The notes: generated by a model from the letters alone, not told the origin. A DNA stretch of 64,000 nucleotides from Candidatus Poseidonia sp. (GCA_016778305.1 JADHPT010000006.1:1-64000); one strand, 5' to 3'. Counted from the stretch's first letter, positions 1 to 9,631 are shown. Program-made: numbers and translations.

Positions 1-3000
1 TCACCGTACTACTACTCCCACAACACGAACGAGATTGGCGCAGATAACATAACGATCAGCGACAACACCTTCACGAATGGCGGAGAGATTGCAGACATTT
101 GGTTCTACAGCTCTAACGAAGCTCAGGGTGTTGAGATTACCGGCAACGATATTTCAACCAGCGGACATGCCATTGAATTCTTCAGTGGAAATAGCGAAAA
201 CGTACTGATTGAAGGGAACACTATCACTGGAGGCGACGATGCCATCCACTTGGTGAACGTCAACAACTTTACGATTGACAACAACCAGATTGGCGGTATT
301 AGTGACCCAACATCGACTGGTATTTCCATCAGCGGAGGCAGTGGTGACATCACCGATAACACCCTCACGGATGCTGACGGTGGTATCTACCTCGACGGTA
401 TGGAAGCTCCTCCATCACCTACGAACTCGTTGTGTGAGATCGGACGTAGCGATTACGGAAGTTTTGACACATGTTCGTGGACACTCGGCGCTGGCAAGAG
501 TGCCGATGTCTACTTCGGAACAGACAGCTGGGGATACGAAATCAGTTTGGAAATCACCAAGCCTGACGGTACAAAAGACACTTGGGGTACCTACTCCTTT
601 AGCAGCAACACCCAATACAGTCCACTACGGACCTACAGCGATGCGGGCAATTACACCCTCGTCGTCAGGGATTCGTGGGGCGACGGTGGTGCTGACATCG
701 ATGTCCTTGAAGCCACCTCTGGCTCCTCGGGCTATGCTGGACCAGAAATCAGTGGAAATACCATTGGTCTCTCAGCAGGTCGTGTTTCACCGAATGCAGT
801 GGGAATTTCCGCTATTGATTGTGATGGTGTGAGCATTCAATCGAGTGCGAACTCAATCACGCTCGGCGACAACGCGATCGTGATCGAGGACTGTTCATAC
901 AGTGACGTTGGCTCAACCCTTACCGGTTCAAGCACCGCTTCAACAGTTGGTATCTTGACTGACAACAGCAACAATCCTTTGACCCTTAACGGAACTGACA
1001 TCAGCGGCTTTGCTACTGGTGTCGACAAGGAGAACGGAGACCTCGTGCTGATTGGAGATGCAAGCATTGCAGGAACCGATTACGGTGTCTTTGCAGATGA
1101 CGTCAACGTCATCGCAATTGACGCTTCGGTTGACGGTGGAAGCACTGGTACTGGACTGCACGTCATCAACAGTGACGATGTTTGGGTCTACCCGATGGAT
1201 GCATCTGGTTACATCGGAATGTATGTTGAAAACACACCATTCCGCTGGGACGGTGGTGTCTCTGATGCTACCACAGCTCTTGCTGTTAAGGATGCTGAAG
1301 GCAGTGTTGAGAACTTGACCTGGTCTGCTTCAACCGTCCAGATTGACGCTCAAGCGAACTCCCATGTCACTTCGATTGGCAACACCTTGGACCCTTCCAA
1401 GATCAACGTTGCTTCATCTGGCGTGATTGACGAAGCGAACTTGATGTCCATTGAGTCCACTCACTTGGGTGCGGCCACAACCAATGATGTTGCATTGCTC
1501 CTCATGTCAACTGACAAGGAACGTGCCTCCTACGTCTCAACCTCCTTCCAACCTGAAGCAATGTCTGTTGACGGTTCGGACGATGATTGGGTCGGTGGAA
1601 ACACCCTCAACCCATCAGGCTACGCAATGCCCGGTACCATGAGCGGTGACGGAACGGACGACTTCATGGTGACATACGTCGAAGGTGACGCTATGTACTT
1701 CGGTATGACCAACACGGACCTGTCAAACTCTGACGTCCTGATTTACATCAGCACAGACAGCAGTGGATCAGACGTTGGTTACAACGGACTCGGTGGAGCT
1801 CACGACCTGCCATTCAACGCTAATTACGTGTTGTGGGCTGACAGTGAAAGTTCCTTTGACCTCTACAGCTATGGTTTCCTCGGCTGGGGTCCATCCAGTT
1901 TGAGCACAGCCAACGTTGATGTTGACTTCTCGACCTCGCTTGCTGAGATTTCGCTCCCATGGAGCCGAATCGGTGGCATGCCATCCGAGATCGATATCGT
2001 TGCTGTGGTACAAAGCGAATCTTCAGCTGACATCAGCGTGGTTCACCCAACACAAACCCTCGATAGTTCAGCAACGCTCCAGACCTTGTCCAAGTTCATG
2101 ACCGTTGAATTGACGCACGATGATTTGAACGGTGGTTCACTCAACGACGAAGTCTTGGTCTACCAATCCTACAAGGGTAGCACAACGGCCTCCGGTCAGA
2201 AGAACTACGACTTGATGGTCAAGACCGTCGCTGACTGTGCCTACGATTGGGCTACCGTTGAAGACATCTCTATGGCTACCAACGTTGTGTTCAACGACGG
2301 CTATGTCGCAGGAACTGGTGACACATCAGATGTCCGCAGTACCATTGACATCCAGCGTGCTTGCCCAGTGATCGACACTGAAGGTACCGACACCGACGAC
2401 GGATTGGTTGACTTCTCGAAGGATGAGGACTCTGGTTCTTTCACCTTCAGCCTCACCAACCTCGCTGACGACGTCCAAGATGAGGAATCCTCCTTGACTT
2501 GGGATGTCACTGAAGGCACCCTCGTCGCTCACGACAACGTGCTCGTAGATTGGGCTCAGAACGGCCAAGATGTCACCATCACGCCGCTCACTGACCAATT
2601 CGGTTACATGGTCTTCTCTTTCGAAGTGACAGACAGCAACGGATTGGTTGACAGCCACAACATCACGTACACGGTGAACAACATCAACGACAAGCCTGTG
2701 ATTTGCAATGTCGAGCGCTCTGACTGTATGCCGATCTTCTCCGAAGATGACAGCAACTACAACATCTTGCCAGAAGGATTTGGTACACACACCAAGTTCC
2801 TCGGCGATGTGTCGAACGCTACCCGTTCATACATCCGTGACATGGCCAACGAGCAGTCACCCGCACGACAGGTCTACACCTGGAGTGCTGACGCTGTTGA
2901 CCTCGGAACCACCGATGCTTGTTCTGCGTTCAGTGTTGACATCATCAACAACGAGTTGACCATCACTGAAAACACCAACAACGAGTTGGGTGGAAAGTGT

Positions 3001-4893
3001 ACGGTGACCCTCGGTCTTGCTGACGACGGTGCTGAGAACCAAAACAGCGACACGCTCGATGTTGTGTTCTCCGTTGCACCAGTCAACGACGCTCCGGTCA
3101 TCCTTGACTGGAATCGAACGACTGAGACGGTTATGGTTGCTGACAACGGTTCAATCCCTGCCCTCCCATGGTCCATCTCCTTGATGGAAGATGACGAGAA
3201 CACAGCGAATTTGACTTACGACATGTCTGCGATCAAGACGGACATCGACCACGAAATGGACGACCTCGTCTGGACAGTTGAATCCACTGACCAATGTGTC
3301 TACACGAACTACTTCACCACGACCATCGTCGGTGACGACCTCGTGTTCGACCTCATTGAGGATGCAACAACCAACGCTAACGACTGGGAAATTGACTACC
3401 TGAACAACAACGGTATCCACCAAATTGGTCCGTCTGGTTCTGAGTACTGTCAAATCCGTTTGGTCCTGCGTGACACACCAACCGCACCAACTACCCAAGG
3501 CGATTACAATACCTTCGTGCCTAATTACGACCCGAGTGTCATGGCCATTGCTGACTACCAGCAAGGTGTTGCAACCAAGGAGATTGGTGTACGTGTCGAG
3601 AACGTCCGTGAGCAAGTCCCTGACTACGCATTTGATGACCAATCTGGATTCAACTTCAACGGTGTTACCAACGTCATGACCGGTACCTATGTGCCAGTCA
3701 CCGTCGGTATCAGCGGTGGTGGCGATGAAGGCCCATACCGATACGACCACATGCTGGCTATTACCTACCACACGGACGGCCATGATGACATCGAACAGAC
3801 TCGCTACTACGCTGTACCAGATTACGGTGCAACCGTCAAGTACACCGAAGATGTTTACGTCACCAAGGACACAACCCATGTCTGGGTTGAGATGGACGTT
3901 GTGACCTGTTTGGCCAACCCATGTGACATGTCAGTGACAACTGCTGACCGCTTCCAAGCCGACGAACCTGGATCCCACTACGCCATCATCAACAACGTGC
4001 AAAGTGACGACCCATGGTCCAAGCCTGGTCAATACGGTAAGAACGCTACGAAGACCTCCGAACGCCGACCACTGCTCGAAGACAGCAACTGGTGTAACAA
4101 CATGATGACATCCTTGGCTTCCGCTGACGTGTGCAATCACGCCAACCAGCCATCGAGCAATTTCTTGTCAACCGACCAGAACTTGCCTGATGTTGTCGAA
4201 ACAATCGGAGCCAGCTCCGTGCCATCGTTCGCACCAAGCATTGTCGCAGTGGCTCTAACCGGTCTCTTTGTGAGTGCTCTCTCCTTCTCCAGCCGCCGTG
4301 CTGATGATGAAGAAGAAGTTGAGTCCATGAGCGAAGACGACGCTGCAGTCAGCCCAGTGATCGCTACCATCCTTATGGTGGCCATCACAGTCGTGCTGTC
4401 CGGTGTGATCTATGTTTGGGCTTCCAGCCTCGCAGAGACTGACGTGAAGGGCGTGCCCCGTGTGACCTTTGACATTGAAGACATCAACGGATTCGATGCA
4501 GATCAAGGACACTGGCGTATCACGGTTGAACAATCTCAGACTGAACTCGCTACTCAAGCGGTTGAAGTCAAGGTGTTCTACCTCAACGCCACCGGTGCAC
4601 TCAACACCTTTACGGTCGGTCTTGCAGATAGCAACGGCGTGTACGGGTTCAACCCGGCCAACAGCGATGCATTCGTGACCTTCGTGGACTCAGTGAACAA
4701 AGAACAAATCTCGGAGAATGAATCCAGGTCAATCTCGACCTTCAACTCCGGTGACACGATCTTCATTCGCACCCACGCTCCTGACGGCACACCTCTTGTT
4801 GACGCTACCATCACCCTAAGTTACGCTCCTATCAACGGAGACGGCGCTTTGCTCCGAACTTGGGATGACTTGAGCTACGACAGAAAGGCTTGA
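1..4893 (+). CDS. giant surface protein, 5' partial: beta-helix, cadherin-like domains, C-terminal pilin-like module
   Basis: The reading frame is open from base 1 (no stop before the ORF-track start at 250), so the 5' end lies outside the window; about 1,630 residues are visible. The N-terminal part has short repeats such as ITGNDIS and IEGNTITG, typical of right-handed parallel beta-helix (NosD-like) proteins. Near residue 225 is a DSWGDGGAD motif of a small secreted beta domain. Residues about 520-680 look like a DOMON/CBM9-like beta-sandwich. Cadherin-like domains follow from about 800, with NDKPVI and NDAPVI linkers. A membrane segment at about 1408-1430 leads into an acidic stretch, then a type IV pilin-type N-terminus (AAVSPVIATILMVAITVV) at about 1449 and a roughly 170-residue head. 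The role is probably cell-surface binding or adhesion (inference). The pilin module at the C-terminus is odd and is discussed in the findings. Confidence 0.85.
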   Translation, partial: SPYYYSHNTNEIGADNITISDNTFTNGGEIADIWFYSSNEAQGVEITGNDISTSGHAIEFFSGNSENVLIEGNTITGGDDAIHLVNVNNFTIDNNQIGGISDPTSTGISISGGSGDITDNTLTDADGGIYLDGMEAPPSPTNSLCEIGRSDYGSFDTCSWTLGAGKSADVYFGTDSWGYEISLEITKPDGTKDTWGTYSFSSNTQYSPLRTYSDAGNYTLVVRDSWGDGGADIDVLEATSGSSGYAGPEISGNTIGLSAGRVSPNAVGISAIDCDGVSIQSSANSITLGDNAIVIEDCSYSDVGSTLTGSSTASTVGILTDNSNNPLTLNGTDISGFATGVDKENGDLVLIGDASIAGTDYGVFADDVNVIAIDASVDGGSTGTGLHVINSDDVWVYPMDASGYIGMYVENTPFRWDGGVSDATTALAVKDAEGSVENLTWSASTVQIDAQANSHVTSIGNTLDPSKINVASSGVIDEANLMSIESTHLGAATTNDVALLLMSTDKERASYVSTSFQPEAMSVDGSDDDWVGGNTLNPSGYAMPGTMSGDGTDDFMVTYVEGDAMYFGMTNTDLSNSDVLIYISTDSSGSDVGYNGLGGAHDLPFNANYVLWADSESSFDLYSYGFLGWGPSSLSTANVDVDFSTSLAEISLPWSRIGGMPSEIDIVAVVQSESSADISVVHPTQTLDSSATLQTLSKFMTVELTHDDLNGGSLNDEVLVYQSYKGSTTASGQKNYDLMVKTVADCAYDWATVEDISMATNVVFNDGYVAGTGDTSDVRSTIDIQRACPVIDTEGTDTDDGLVDFSKDEDSGSFTFSLTNLADDVQDEESSLTWDVTEGTLVAHDNVLVDWAQNGQDVTITPLTDQFGYMVFSFEVTDSNGLVDSHNITYTVNNINDKPVICNVERSDCMPIFSEDDSNYNILPEGFGTHTKFLGDVSNATRSYIRDMANEQSPARQVYTWSADAVDLGTTDACSAFSVDIINNELTITENTNNELGGKCTVTLGLADDGAENQNSDTLDVVFSVAPVNDAPVILDWNRTTETVMVADNGSIPALPWSISLMEDDENTANLTYDMSAIKTDIDHEMDDLVWTVESTDQCVYTNYFTTTIVGDDLVFDLIEDATTNANDWEIDYLNNNGIHQIGPSGSEYCQIRLVLRDTPTAPTTQGDYNTFVPNYDPSVMAIADYQQGVATKEIGVRVENVREQVPDYAFDDQSGFNFNGVTNVMTGTYVPVTVGISGGGDEGPYRYDHMLAITYHTDGHDDIEQTRYYAVPDYGATVKYTEDVYVTKDTTHVWVEMDVVTCLANPCDMSVTTADRFQADEPGSHYAIINNVQSDDPWSKPGQYGKNATKTSERRPLLEDSNWCNNMMTSLASADVCNHANQPSSNFLSTDQNLPDVVETIGASSVPSFAPSIVAVALTGLFVSALSFSSRRADDEEEVESMSEDDAAVSPVIATILMVAITVVLSGVIYVWASSLAETDVKGVPRVTFDIEDINGFDADQGHWRITVEQSQTELATQAVEVKVFYLNATGALNTFTVGLADSNGVYGFNPANSDAFVTFVDSVNKEQISENESRSISTFNSGDTIFIRTHAPDGTPLVDATITLSYAPINGDGALLRTWDDLSYDRKA

Positions 4894-4922
4894 GCCTGAA
4901 GGTCCTACACGAACGCCCGGTT

Positions 4923-4938
4923 GGTGACTCAGGTCACC
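4923..4938. repeat. inverted repeat downstream of the giant surface gene
   Basis: GGTGAC-TCAG-GTCACC is a perfect 6-bp stem with a 4-base loop, 30 bases after the stop codon. It could fold in the 3' UTR of the surface-protein mRNA. No T-tract follows, so I do not call it a terminator. Confidence 0.45.
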
Positions 4939-4959
4939 GTTCGGATGTGTTTCCCTCGG

Positions 4960-4974
4960 AGAGGGAGTCCCTCT
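4960..4974. repeat. second small inverted repeat in the 4894-5048 spacer
   Basis: AGAGGG-AGT-CCCTCT forms a 6-bp stem with a 3-base loop. Together with the repeat at 4923 it makes the spacer between the surface gene and the HAD gene structure-rich. The function is unknown; a 3'-end or processing signal is possible. Confidence 0.35.
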
Positions 4975-5048
4975 GGGCTCCCTCCCCTTGGGGTGTCAAA
5001 TGACGTTCACAACCGAAGCCTTTCAAGGTAGCATATGCTGGAACGACC

Positions 5049-5732
5049 ATGGACTCAGAAACCCACCCGCCAAAGGTTGTGGTCTTCGACTGCGACGGTG
5101 TGCTGGTAGATGCCGTGAGTTCGTGGCGAACGTTGCACGATGCCTTCGGGACGGACAACGGATTGAACCTCAACAGGTTCATTCGTGGCGAGCTCTCGGA
5201 CGTTGAGTTCATGCGATCGGATATTCAATTGTGGAAAGCAGTACGCAATCCCATCCATCAGGATGAGATATTCCGTGCCTATGCTGGTGTCAATTTGATG
5301 CAAGGTGCTCGAGAAGTCGTTCAGCGACTTCATGACGAGGGGATCTATGTCGCCATCGTCAGCGCAGGTGTTGATGTCTTTGTCAGTTCCATCGCAGCCA
5401 TGTTGAATGTTGAGGATTGGATTGCCAACGGTTTTATCTTCGACGAGGAAGGGTTCCTGAGCGATGAAGGTATTTGCCGACTCCACGCAAGCGGTAAAGG
5501 CGATATTATCGATCGTTTGCTCGACATGCAAGGCTTTGAGGCTGCAGAGTGTGTTTCGGTAGGAGACTCTGAAATGGATCTCTCCATGCACGTTCCGGGA
5601 AGTCGCTTCATCGGCTTCAACCCAACTCGAGAATCCTCTCTCGATGCCTTCGCTAAAGCCAACGTCCCCGTTGTTACGGTGAAAGATTTGCGTCAAATAT
5701 TGCCACTTCTGGGTCTTTCTCCAGAGGAATGA
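5049..5732 (+). CDS. HAD-superfamily phosphatase (phosphoserine phosphatase-like)
   Basis: This 227-residue cytosolic protein has the HAD motifs in order. Motif I is VVFDCDGVLVD near residue 13, with the nucleophile Asp and the acid/base Asp. Motif II Ser is in IVSAGVDVF. Motif IV is SVGDSEMDLSMH, with metal-binding aspartates. The helical cap between motifs I and II is of the IB subfamily size, which includes SerB-type phosphoserine phosphatases. Substrate cannot be read from sequence: phosphoserine is the best guess, but other small phosphates are possible. The ATG at 5049 gives a normal N-terminus. The gene converges on the polymerase D subunit gene, with 7 bases between the two stops. Confidence 0.8.
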   Translation: MDSETHPPKVVVFDCDGVLVDAVSSWRTLHDAFGTDNGLNLNRFIRGELSDVEFMRSDIQLWKAVRNPIHQDEIFRAYAGVNLMQGAREVVQRLHDEGIYVAIVSAGVDVFVSSIAAMLNVEDWIANGFIFDEEGFLSDEGICRLHASGKGDIIDRLLDMQGFEAAECVSVGDSEMDLSMHVPGSRFIGFNPTRESSLDAFAKANVPVVTVKDLRQILPLLGLSPEE

Positions 5733-5739
5733 GTCAACT

Positions 5740-7341
5740 TCACGCGAAGGGAATCGAAATTGATTTGTGACTTTGCAAGTTGATGATCGTCAGCATACAG
5801 GGCTTTGGCTGGAATCCCAGCATGCGCTGATAGGAAGTTTGGTCCTGCCACGTACTTGAACACACCAAGGTCGTCCCTCTGAAATCGATGCATTCATGGC
5901 CGTGAACGTGACCTGTCACGAAGATGTCAGGGACTTCTCGTATGACCAATCCATCTTCAGGTTCTGGAGAAAGTGGCGTTTTCCCTCCCCATTGGGGGGC
6001 AAGATGGCGACGTCGTAACATTTCTCGCATGGCTTCTACAGGTTCAGCATAGGTAACCGTTCGCAAGCCTCCCACGAAGTCATCAATTGATTTACCATGA
6101 TAGGAAAGCAATCGAACGCCATGAAGTGAGAAATCACAAGGGTTCCCAACAAAGGTCGTCGTGTTGTAATCCCGTTGTATGTCTTTTTCAAAGGTCGGTT
6201 GAGGTTCTGCTGGTCGCACGGCATCGTGGTTACCTGGCAGCATGATACATTCAACCCACTCAGGTAATAATTCCAACAGGCGAGCAAATTCAGTATATTG
6301 TGCAAAGAGGTCTGGAATTGCTAATTCTTTATCTTGACCAGGATAGATTCCTACACCATCTACACAATCTCCGGAGAGGATGAGATATTTGATGGTCTTT
6401 GCAAGCGGGTCGGTGTTAAACCATCGTACCATCTTGTGCCATTGAGCTTCGAGAAATGTCTTGGAACCAACGTGAATATCCGATAAAAAAGCTACACTCA
6501 CACCAACTTCTGAACTCACTTTCTGATGGTTGGTTTCAAGTGGGAAATGCAAGTCATCAACGTAGAAAAGGTCGCCAGTTTGGCTGAATGTACCCGATAC
6601 GCCCAATACATCATCGGGCATCAATCCTGCTTCAATGATGGCTTCATGAGCTCGGTCACGATCATCTCCGCTACGCTTTGTCAATAAACAGGTCATTTCA
6701 CCCGTTTCATCCTCAAGACCCCACATGAGATGACCATTTTTTGTGTATCTCGGTTCATTGACCAAACCGATTGCAACAGCCTTGTTTTCATACCCTTGAT
6801 AGCGAGATGTTTCTGCTACCAAGCGGCCTATTTCTTGATGCTTGCGAGGCAATTTAGAATTTTGAATGATGAGTTTTCGTATGCTTTTCAGGCGGTCATT
6901 GAAACACGCATTGATGTCTGCCATTTTCCCTTCTGTGACGGAATTGCCAGTGATGTCAAAATGCACGGTAATATCACTGGGTGTTTCACTTGCATTCATC
7001 GAAAAATCGGCTTGATTCCAATCAGGTAAGTTATTGCGAAGGTGGATGTCGATTGGCTCGGGTTCATTGATGGGTGCGATCGAACGGGCGAGATCAGTCG
7101 GTGCTTGCGTGACGATGCGCTCCTTTGCGGGCAAGGCTGGTTGAGTCATTTGCCCTGCATGAGCAATCATTTGTTCCAATTGTTCTGCGCTCAACATCCC
7201 CGAGGATATGTTCAATGCAGATGCAGCATCAACGACTTCCAGTGGATTTTCAAGGTCGAGCAATTGTTGGTGAAGGGATTTTGGAGCCAGCAGTCTTTGT
7301 TGGCGTAAACGAGCCGCAATACTTGGCCACGGCTCACCCAT
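5740..7341 (-). CDS. polB: DNA polymerase II (PolD) small subunit DP1
   Basis: This is the small subunit of the euryarchaeal replicative polymerase D, which carries the 3'-5' proofreading exonuclease. At 533 residues it is of normal length. The N-terminal third is variable. The middle has an OB-fold (around residues 170-280), and the C-terminal half is a calcineurin-like phosphoesterase domain with its metal motifs intact: FLSDIHVGS, GDCVDG, LPGNHDAVR and VTGHVHGH. A phosphodiesterase with all metal ligands in this context is the classical DP1. The large subunit DP2 is not in the window. The ATG at 7341 has no clear Shine-Dalgarno, so a leaderless transcript is possible. Confidence 0.93.
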   Translation of the reverse strand: MGEPWPSIAARLRQQRLLAPKSLHQQLLDLENPLEVVDAASALNISSGMLSAEQLEQMIAHAGQMTQPALPAKERIVTQAPTDLARSIAPINEPEPIDIHLRNNLPDWNQADFSMNASETPSDITVHFDITGNSVTEGKMADINACFNDRLKSIRKLIIQNSKLPRKHQEIGRLVAETSRYQGYENKAVAIGLVNEPRYTKNGHLMWGLEDETGEMTCLLTKRSGDDRDRAHEAIIEAGLMPDDVLGVSGTFSQTGDLFYVDDLHFPLETNHQKVSSEVGVSVAFLSDIHVGSKTFLEAQWHKMVRWFNTDPLAKTIKYLILSGDCVDGVGIYPGQDKELAIPDLFAQYTEFARLLELLPEWVECIMLPGNHDAVRPAEPQPTFEKDIQRDYNTTTFVGNPCDFSLHGVRLLSYHGKSIDDFVGGLRTVTYAEPVEAMREMLRRRHLAPQWGGKTPLSPEPEDGLVIREVPDIFVTGHVHGHECIDFRGTTLVCSSTWQDQTSYQRMLGFQPKPCMLTIINLQSHKSISIPFA

Positions 7342-7406
7342 GAAACGATACAGAACCGACGCTTCAAAAGGTATGTGGACGAATCCCTTGGATCAATAAT
7401 GAGGAA

Positions 7407-8102
7407 TCATTCCTCACTGTCGCTCCACTCCACCTTCAAGCCGATTTCATCCGAGTTATCTTCTTCGTCTTCAGACCAAGCCTCGTCCTGCCAAGGGGCG
7501 TTTTCGCGAGCTTCTTGATCCCGTCGCTCGCGCTCAGCTTCCAGTTGAGCCTTCTTCCGCTGAGCTTCAAGTTCGGCCATTTCAGCCTCAAGGTTTTCTG
7601 CAATTTCTCGGTTCATCGCCGCTTCAAAGCATTCCATGGCAGTACGCAGTGCAAAATGGACAAAGCCATTCTTATTCTCAGCTCTGGTACCGCCAATTTG
7701 GGTTCGTTTTGCTTCAGCCCAAAATTTGGAAGCAATACCAACATAAACGGTACCAACAGGCTTGCTGCTCCCTTCGTTGGTTGGACCTGCAATACCGGTT
7801 ACGGAGATGGCATAATCTGCTTTTGCTCCCTTCAAGGCACCCTGCGCCATTTGGATGGCAACTTTGGCAGAAACGGCTCCTCGAGCGTTCAAGTCCTCCG
7901 GATTGACCCCGAGCTCCTCAATTTTAGCTTCGTTCGCATAGGTGACCCAAGACTGGCGAAACCATGTGCTTGCTCCTGTGATATCGGTCAAGGTACTGGC
8001 GAGTAATCCACCCGTACATGATTCAGCAACGGTCAAGGAAAAGCCTCCCTTCTTCAACTTACGAACAAGACGAGCGGCAGCCGCCTGGATATTGGCATCC
8101 AT
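7407..8102 (-). CDS. pncC: CinA C-terminal / nicotinamide-nucleotide amidase (PncC) family with charged C-terminal extension
   Basis: Residues 1-155 match the CinA-C/PncC domain, which deamidates NMN to NaMN in the pyridine-nucleotide salvage cycle. Family motifs are TVAESCTGGLL with the catalytic Ser, then YAISVTGIAGP and KPVGTVYVG. A lysine/glutamate-rich coiled-coil followed by an acidic tail (about residues 160-231) is an extension absent from typical PncC proteins of about 160 residues. The ORF-track start at 8108 is a TTG. I prefer the ATG at 8102, which has GAGGG seven bases upstream. It is expressed away from the tRNA-Val gene. Confidence 0.85.
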   Translation of the reverse strand: MDANIQAAAARLVRKLKKGGFSLTVAESCTGGLLASTLTDITGASTWFRQSWVTYANEAKIEELGVNPEDLNARGAVSAKVAIQMAQGALKGAKADYAISVTGIAGPTNEGSSKPVGTVYVGIASKFWAEAKRTQIGGTRAENKNGFVHFALRTAMECFEAAMNREIAENLEAEMAELEAQRKKAQLEAERERRDQEARENAPWQDEAWSEDEEDNSDEIGLKVEWSDSEE

Positions 8103-8182
8103 TGCCAAACCCTCATCGCTACCCGTTTTGAGGTTACCGCATTCGTCGCACTCTTGAAAAAGGGAGTCGGACAGGGCCGCAT

Positions 8183-8255
8183 GGGTCTGTGGTCTAGTGG
8201 CTATGACACCTCCCTTACACGGAGTTGATCGAGGGTTCGAGTCCCTCCAGACCCA
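8183..8255 (+). tRNA. tRNA-Val (anticodon UAC)
   Basis: A 73-base cloverleaf. The acceptor GGGTCTG pairs perfectly with CAGACCC, with discriminator A. The D stem is GTC/GAC. The anticodon stem CCTCC/GGAGT has one C-U mismatch at its base, and the loop CTTACAC gives anticodon UAC (Val, GUA codons). The T arm is GAGGG-TTCGAGT-CCCTC. CCA is not encoded and there is no intron. Its 3' end directly abuts the stop codon of the leftward ORF ending at 8256. Confidence 0.93.
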
Positions 8256-8573
8256 CTACCACAAATGAGCGTAGACGTCATCGTTTCCCGCAATGACTTT
8301 TGAGATACCAGTCGAACGTTGCAATTGGGAATGTTCTATTCCATCATCCACCATGAGCAAATGAACCGCACGTGCCCACAAGCCATCTTTCACCTCATGG
8401 CCTCTGTGATCCACAGCAACCAGAACATCTTCCAGTTCGCTGAACATGAGTGCTGCGGTTGCACGTGGGAGCTCTTCTGCCATCAGCAGAAGCCACCGCT
8501 TTCCTTGCAGGCTGGCCCGTACATCTTCGCCAAGGTCTGAGAATTCAATCACGTTCATACCATCACACCGCAT
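8256..8573 (-). CDS. small hypothetical protein downstream of Pelota
   Basis: A 105-residue soluble protein with no family I recognise. Its start codon overlaps the end of the Pelota gene by 11 bases (or begins at the second ATG, 8558, just after the Pelota stop and preceded by a GGTGTGATGG stretch). This suggests translational coupling and a shared mRNA. The composition is protein-like, with alternating hydrophobic and charged residues, for example WLLLMAEELP and VDDGIEHSQL. The stop codon lies one base from the tRNA-Val gene on the other strand. A role linked to ribosome rescue is only a guess from position. Confidence 0.6.
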   Translation of the reverse strand: MRCDGMNVIEFSDLGEDVRASLQGKRWLLLMAEELPRATAALMFSELEDVLVAVDHRGHEVKDGLWARAVHLLMVDDGIEHSQLQRSTGISKVIAGNDDVYAHLW

Positions 8574-9627
8574 AACGTAGGAGGGCTACTGCTCCACCAA
8601 AACCTACCAATTGCTCACCGGCATCATGGTCTGCAGAACACTGAATGATCTCCCCACCAAATGAGATAATTTGCTCAACGAGGGTATTCCAAGACATTCC
8701 ACCACATGAACTGCTGTCGTCACGAAGCAAGTCAGCAAGAATGAGCAAGCGCTCAACGGCTCCTTCCTGAACAGCCTTCTTGAGGGATTCACTCCCGTAG
8801 GCTACAGCACCGTTGGTTGAGATTCGTACCCAGGCTTCCTCAAGCAAAGTGACCTCCTGAACCATACGATGTTGAGCAAGCAATTCACCAGCAAGGCCGT
8901 CTCGAAGTACTTCATTGGCAGCACCTCGACCTCCCATACTGGTTGCCACCGATAGCATCGCTCGACGGTGACCTGCGCCTCGTAAATCTTCGAGCATCCT
9001 GTCACGGTTTCTTCCCGGACCGCACAAGACCAAGGGCATTGCTTCGTCAAGCTGTTGGGTTAAACCATCCACGATGGTCTGACGAAATTGTGATGCAACG
9101 CGCTCGTGTTGTCTTAGATCGCCGCGCTTCCCACCGCCACGCATGGTCCACGTTGCGCTTTCACGAAGACCTCGTGCGGTGATGAAGTACAGAATCATCT
9201 CGTCGCCTTCAACGACCAATAACGCTACCTGTCCCTGTTTTGATGCAGATTCACTTTCTTTGAGGAGTTGGAAATCCATTTGAGAGAAGCCCTTCGCGTT
9301 TGATAGCACCACCTCATCGCGTAATTCCACCATGTGCGTGTGGTGCATTCCAATGTCGATGGGTGCTTCTTCGATGATACCGTGAACGCGTAGTGTGTCT
9401 GAAAAGGACTGGTGCTCAGAGGTTTGAACCGATAGTTGAATCCACATTTTCTTTCGCTCGGCCTGTTTTGACCGACCCCCCTCTTCTCCCGATGTTGTTT
9501 GGTCACGTCGTTCACCGAGCATGGCGACGGACATTCCGCGTCGTGCCAAGCGAGCAAGCACCCAAAGGTCGTCGAGGGTTTCAACCCGTAGACGCCATTC
9601 GTGGAGGTCGCGTTTTAGAATCTTCAT
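8563..9627 (-). CDS. pelA: mRNA surveillance protein Pelota (Dom34 homologue)
   Basis: Archaeal Pelota enters the A site of stalled ribosomes with aEF1A and ABCE1 to recycle them. The 354-residue protein has the family N-terminus MKILKRDLHEWRLRVETLDD, an Sm-like N domain (with an extra acidic/basic insert around residues 45-60), the central eRF1-2-like domain near LVVEGDEMILYFITARG, and the eRF1-3-like domain at the C-terminus (AYGSESLKKAVQEGAVE). The ORF-track start at 9639 is a TTG. The ATG at 9627 matches the family and has GGTGAGGG overlapping the upstream stop codon, so it is translationally coupled to formate-tetrahydrofolate ligase. Confidence 0.92.
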   Translation of the reverse strand: MKILKRDLHEWRLRVETLDDLWVLARLARRGMSVAMLGERRDQTTSGEEGGRSKQAERKKMWIQLSVQTSEHQSFSDTLRVHGIIEEAPIDIGMHHTHMVELRDEVVLSNAKGFSQMDFQLLKESESASKQGQVALLVVEGDEMILYFITARGLRESATWTMRGGGKRGDLRQHERVASQFRQTIVDGLTQQLDEAMPLVLCGPGRNRDRMLEDLRGAGHRRAMLSVATSMGGRGAANEVLRDGLAGELLAQHRMVQEVTLLEEAWVRISTNGAVAYGSESLKKAVQEGAVERLLILADLLRDDSSSCGGMSWNTLVEQIISFGGEIIQCSADHDAGEQLVGFGGAVALLRYAV

Positions 9628-9631
9628 TCCC

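Noticed and set aside
3151-3879. 242-codon minus-strand ORF inside the first surface gene
   Set aside because: Antisense shadow of a Thr/Asp-rich gene; Val/Cys-rich low-complexity translation, no family motif, no start signal.
4960-4974. Intrinsic terminator after the first surface gene
   Set aside because: The hairpin has no following T-tract, so only an inverted repeat is reported.
5055-5696. 213-codon minus-strand ORF opposite the HAD gene
   Set aside because: Overlaps a gene with all HAD motifs; no recognisable content of its own.
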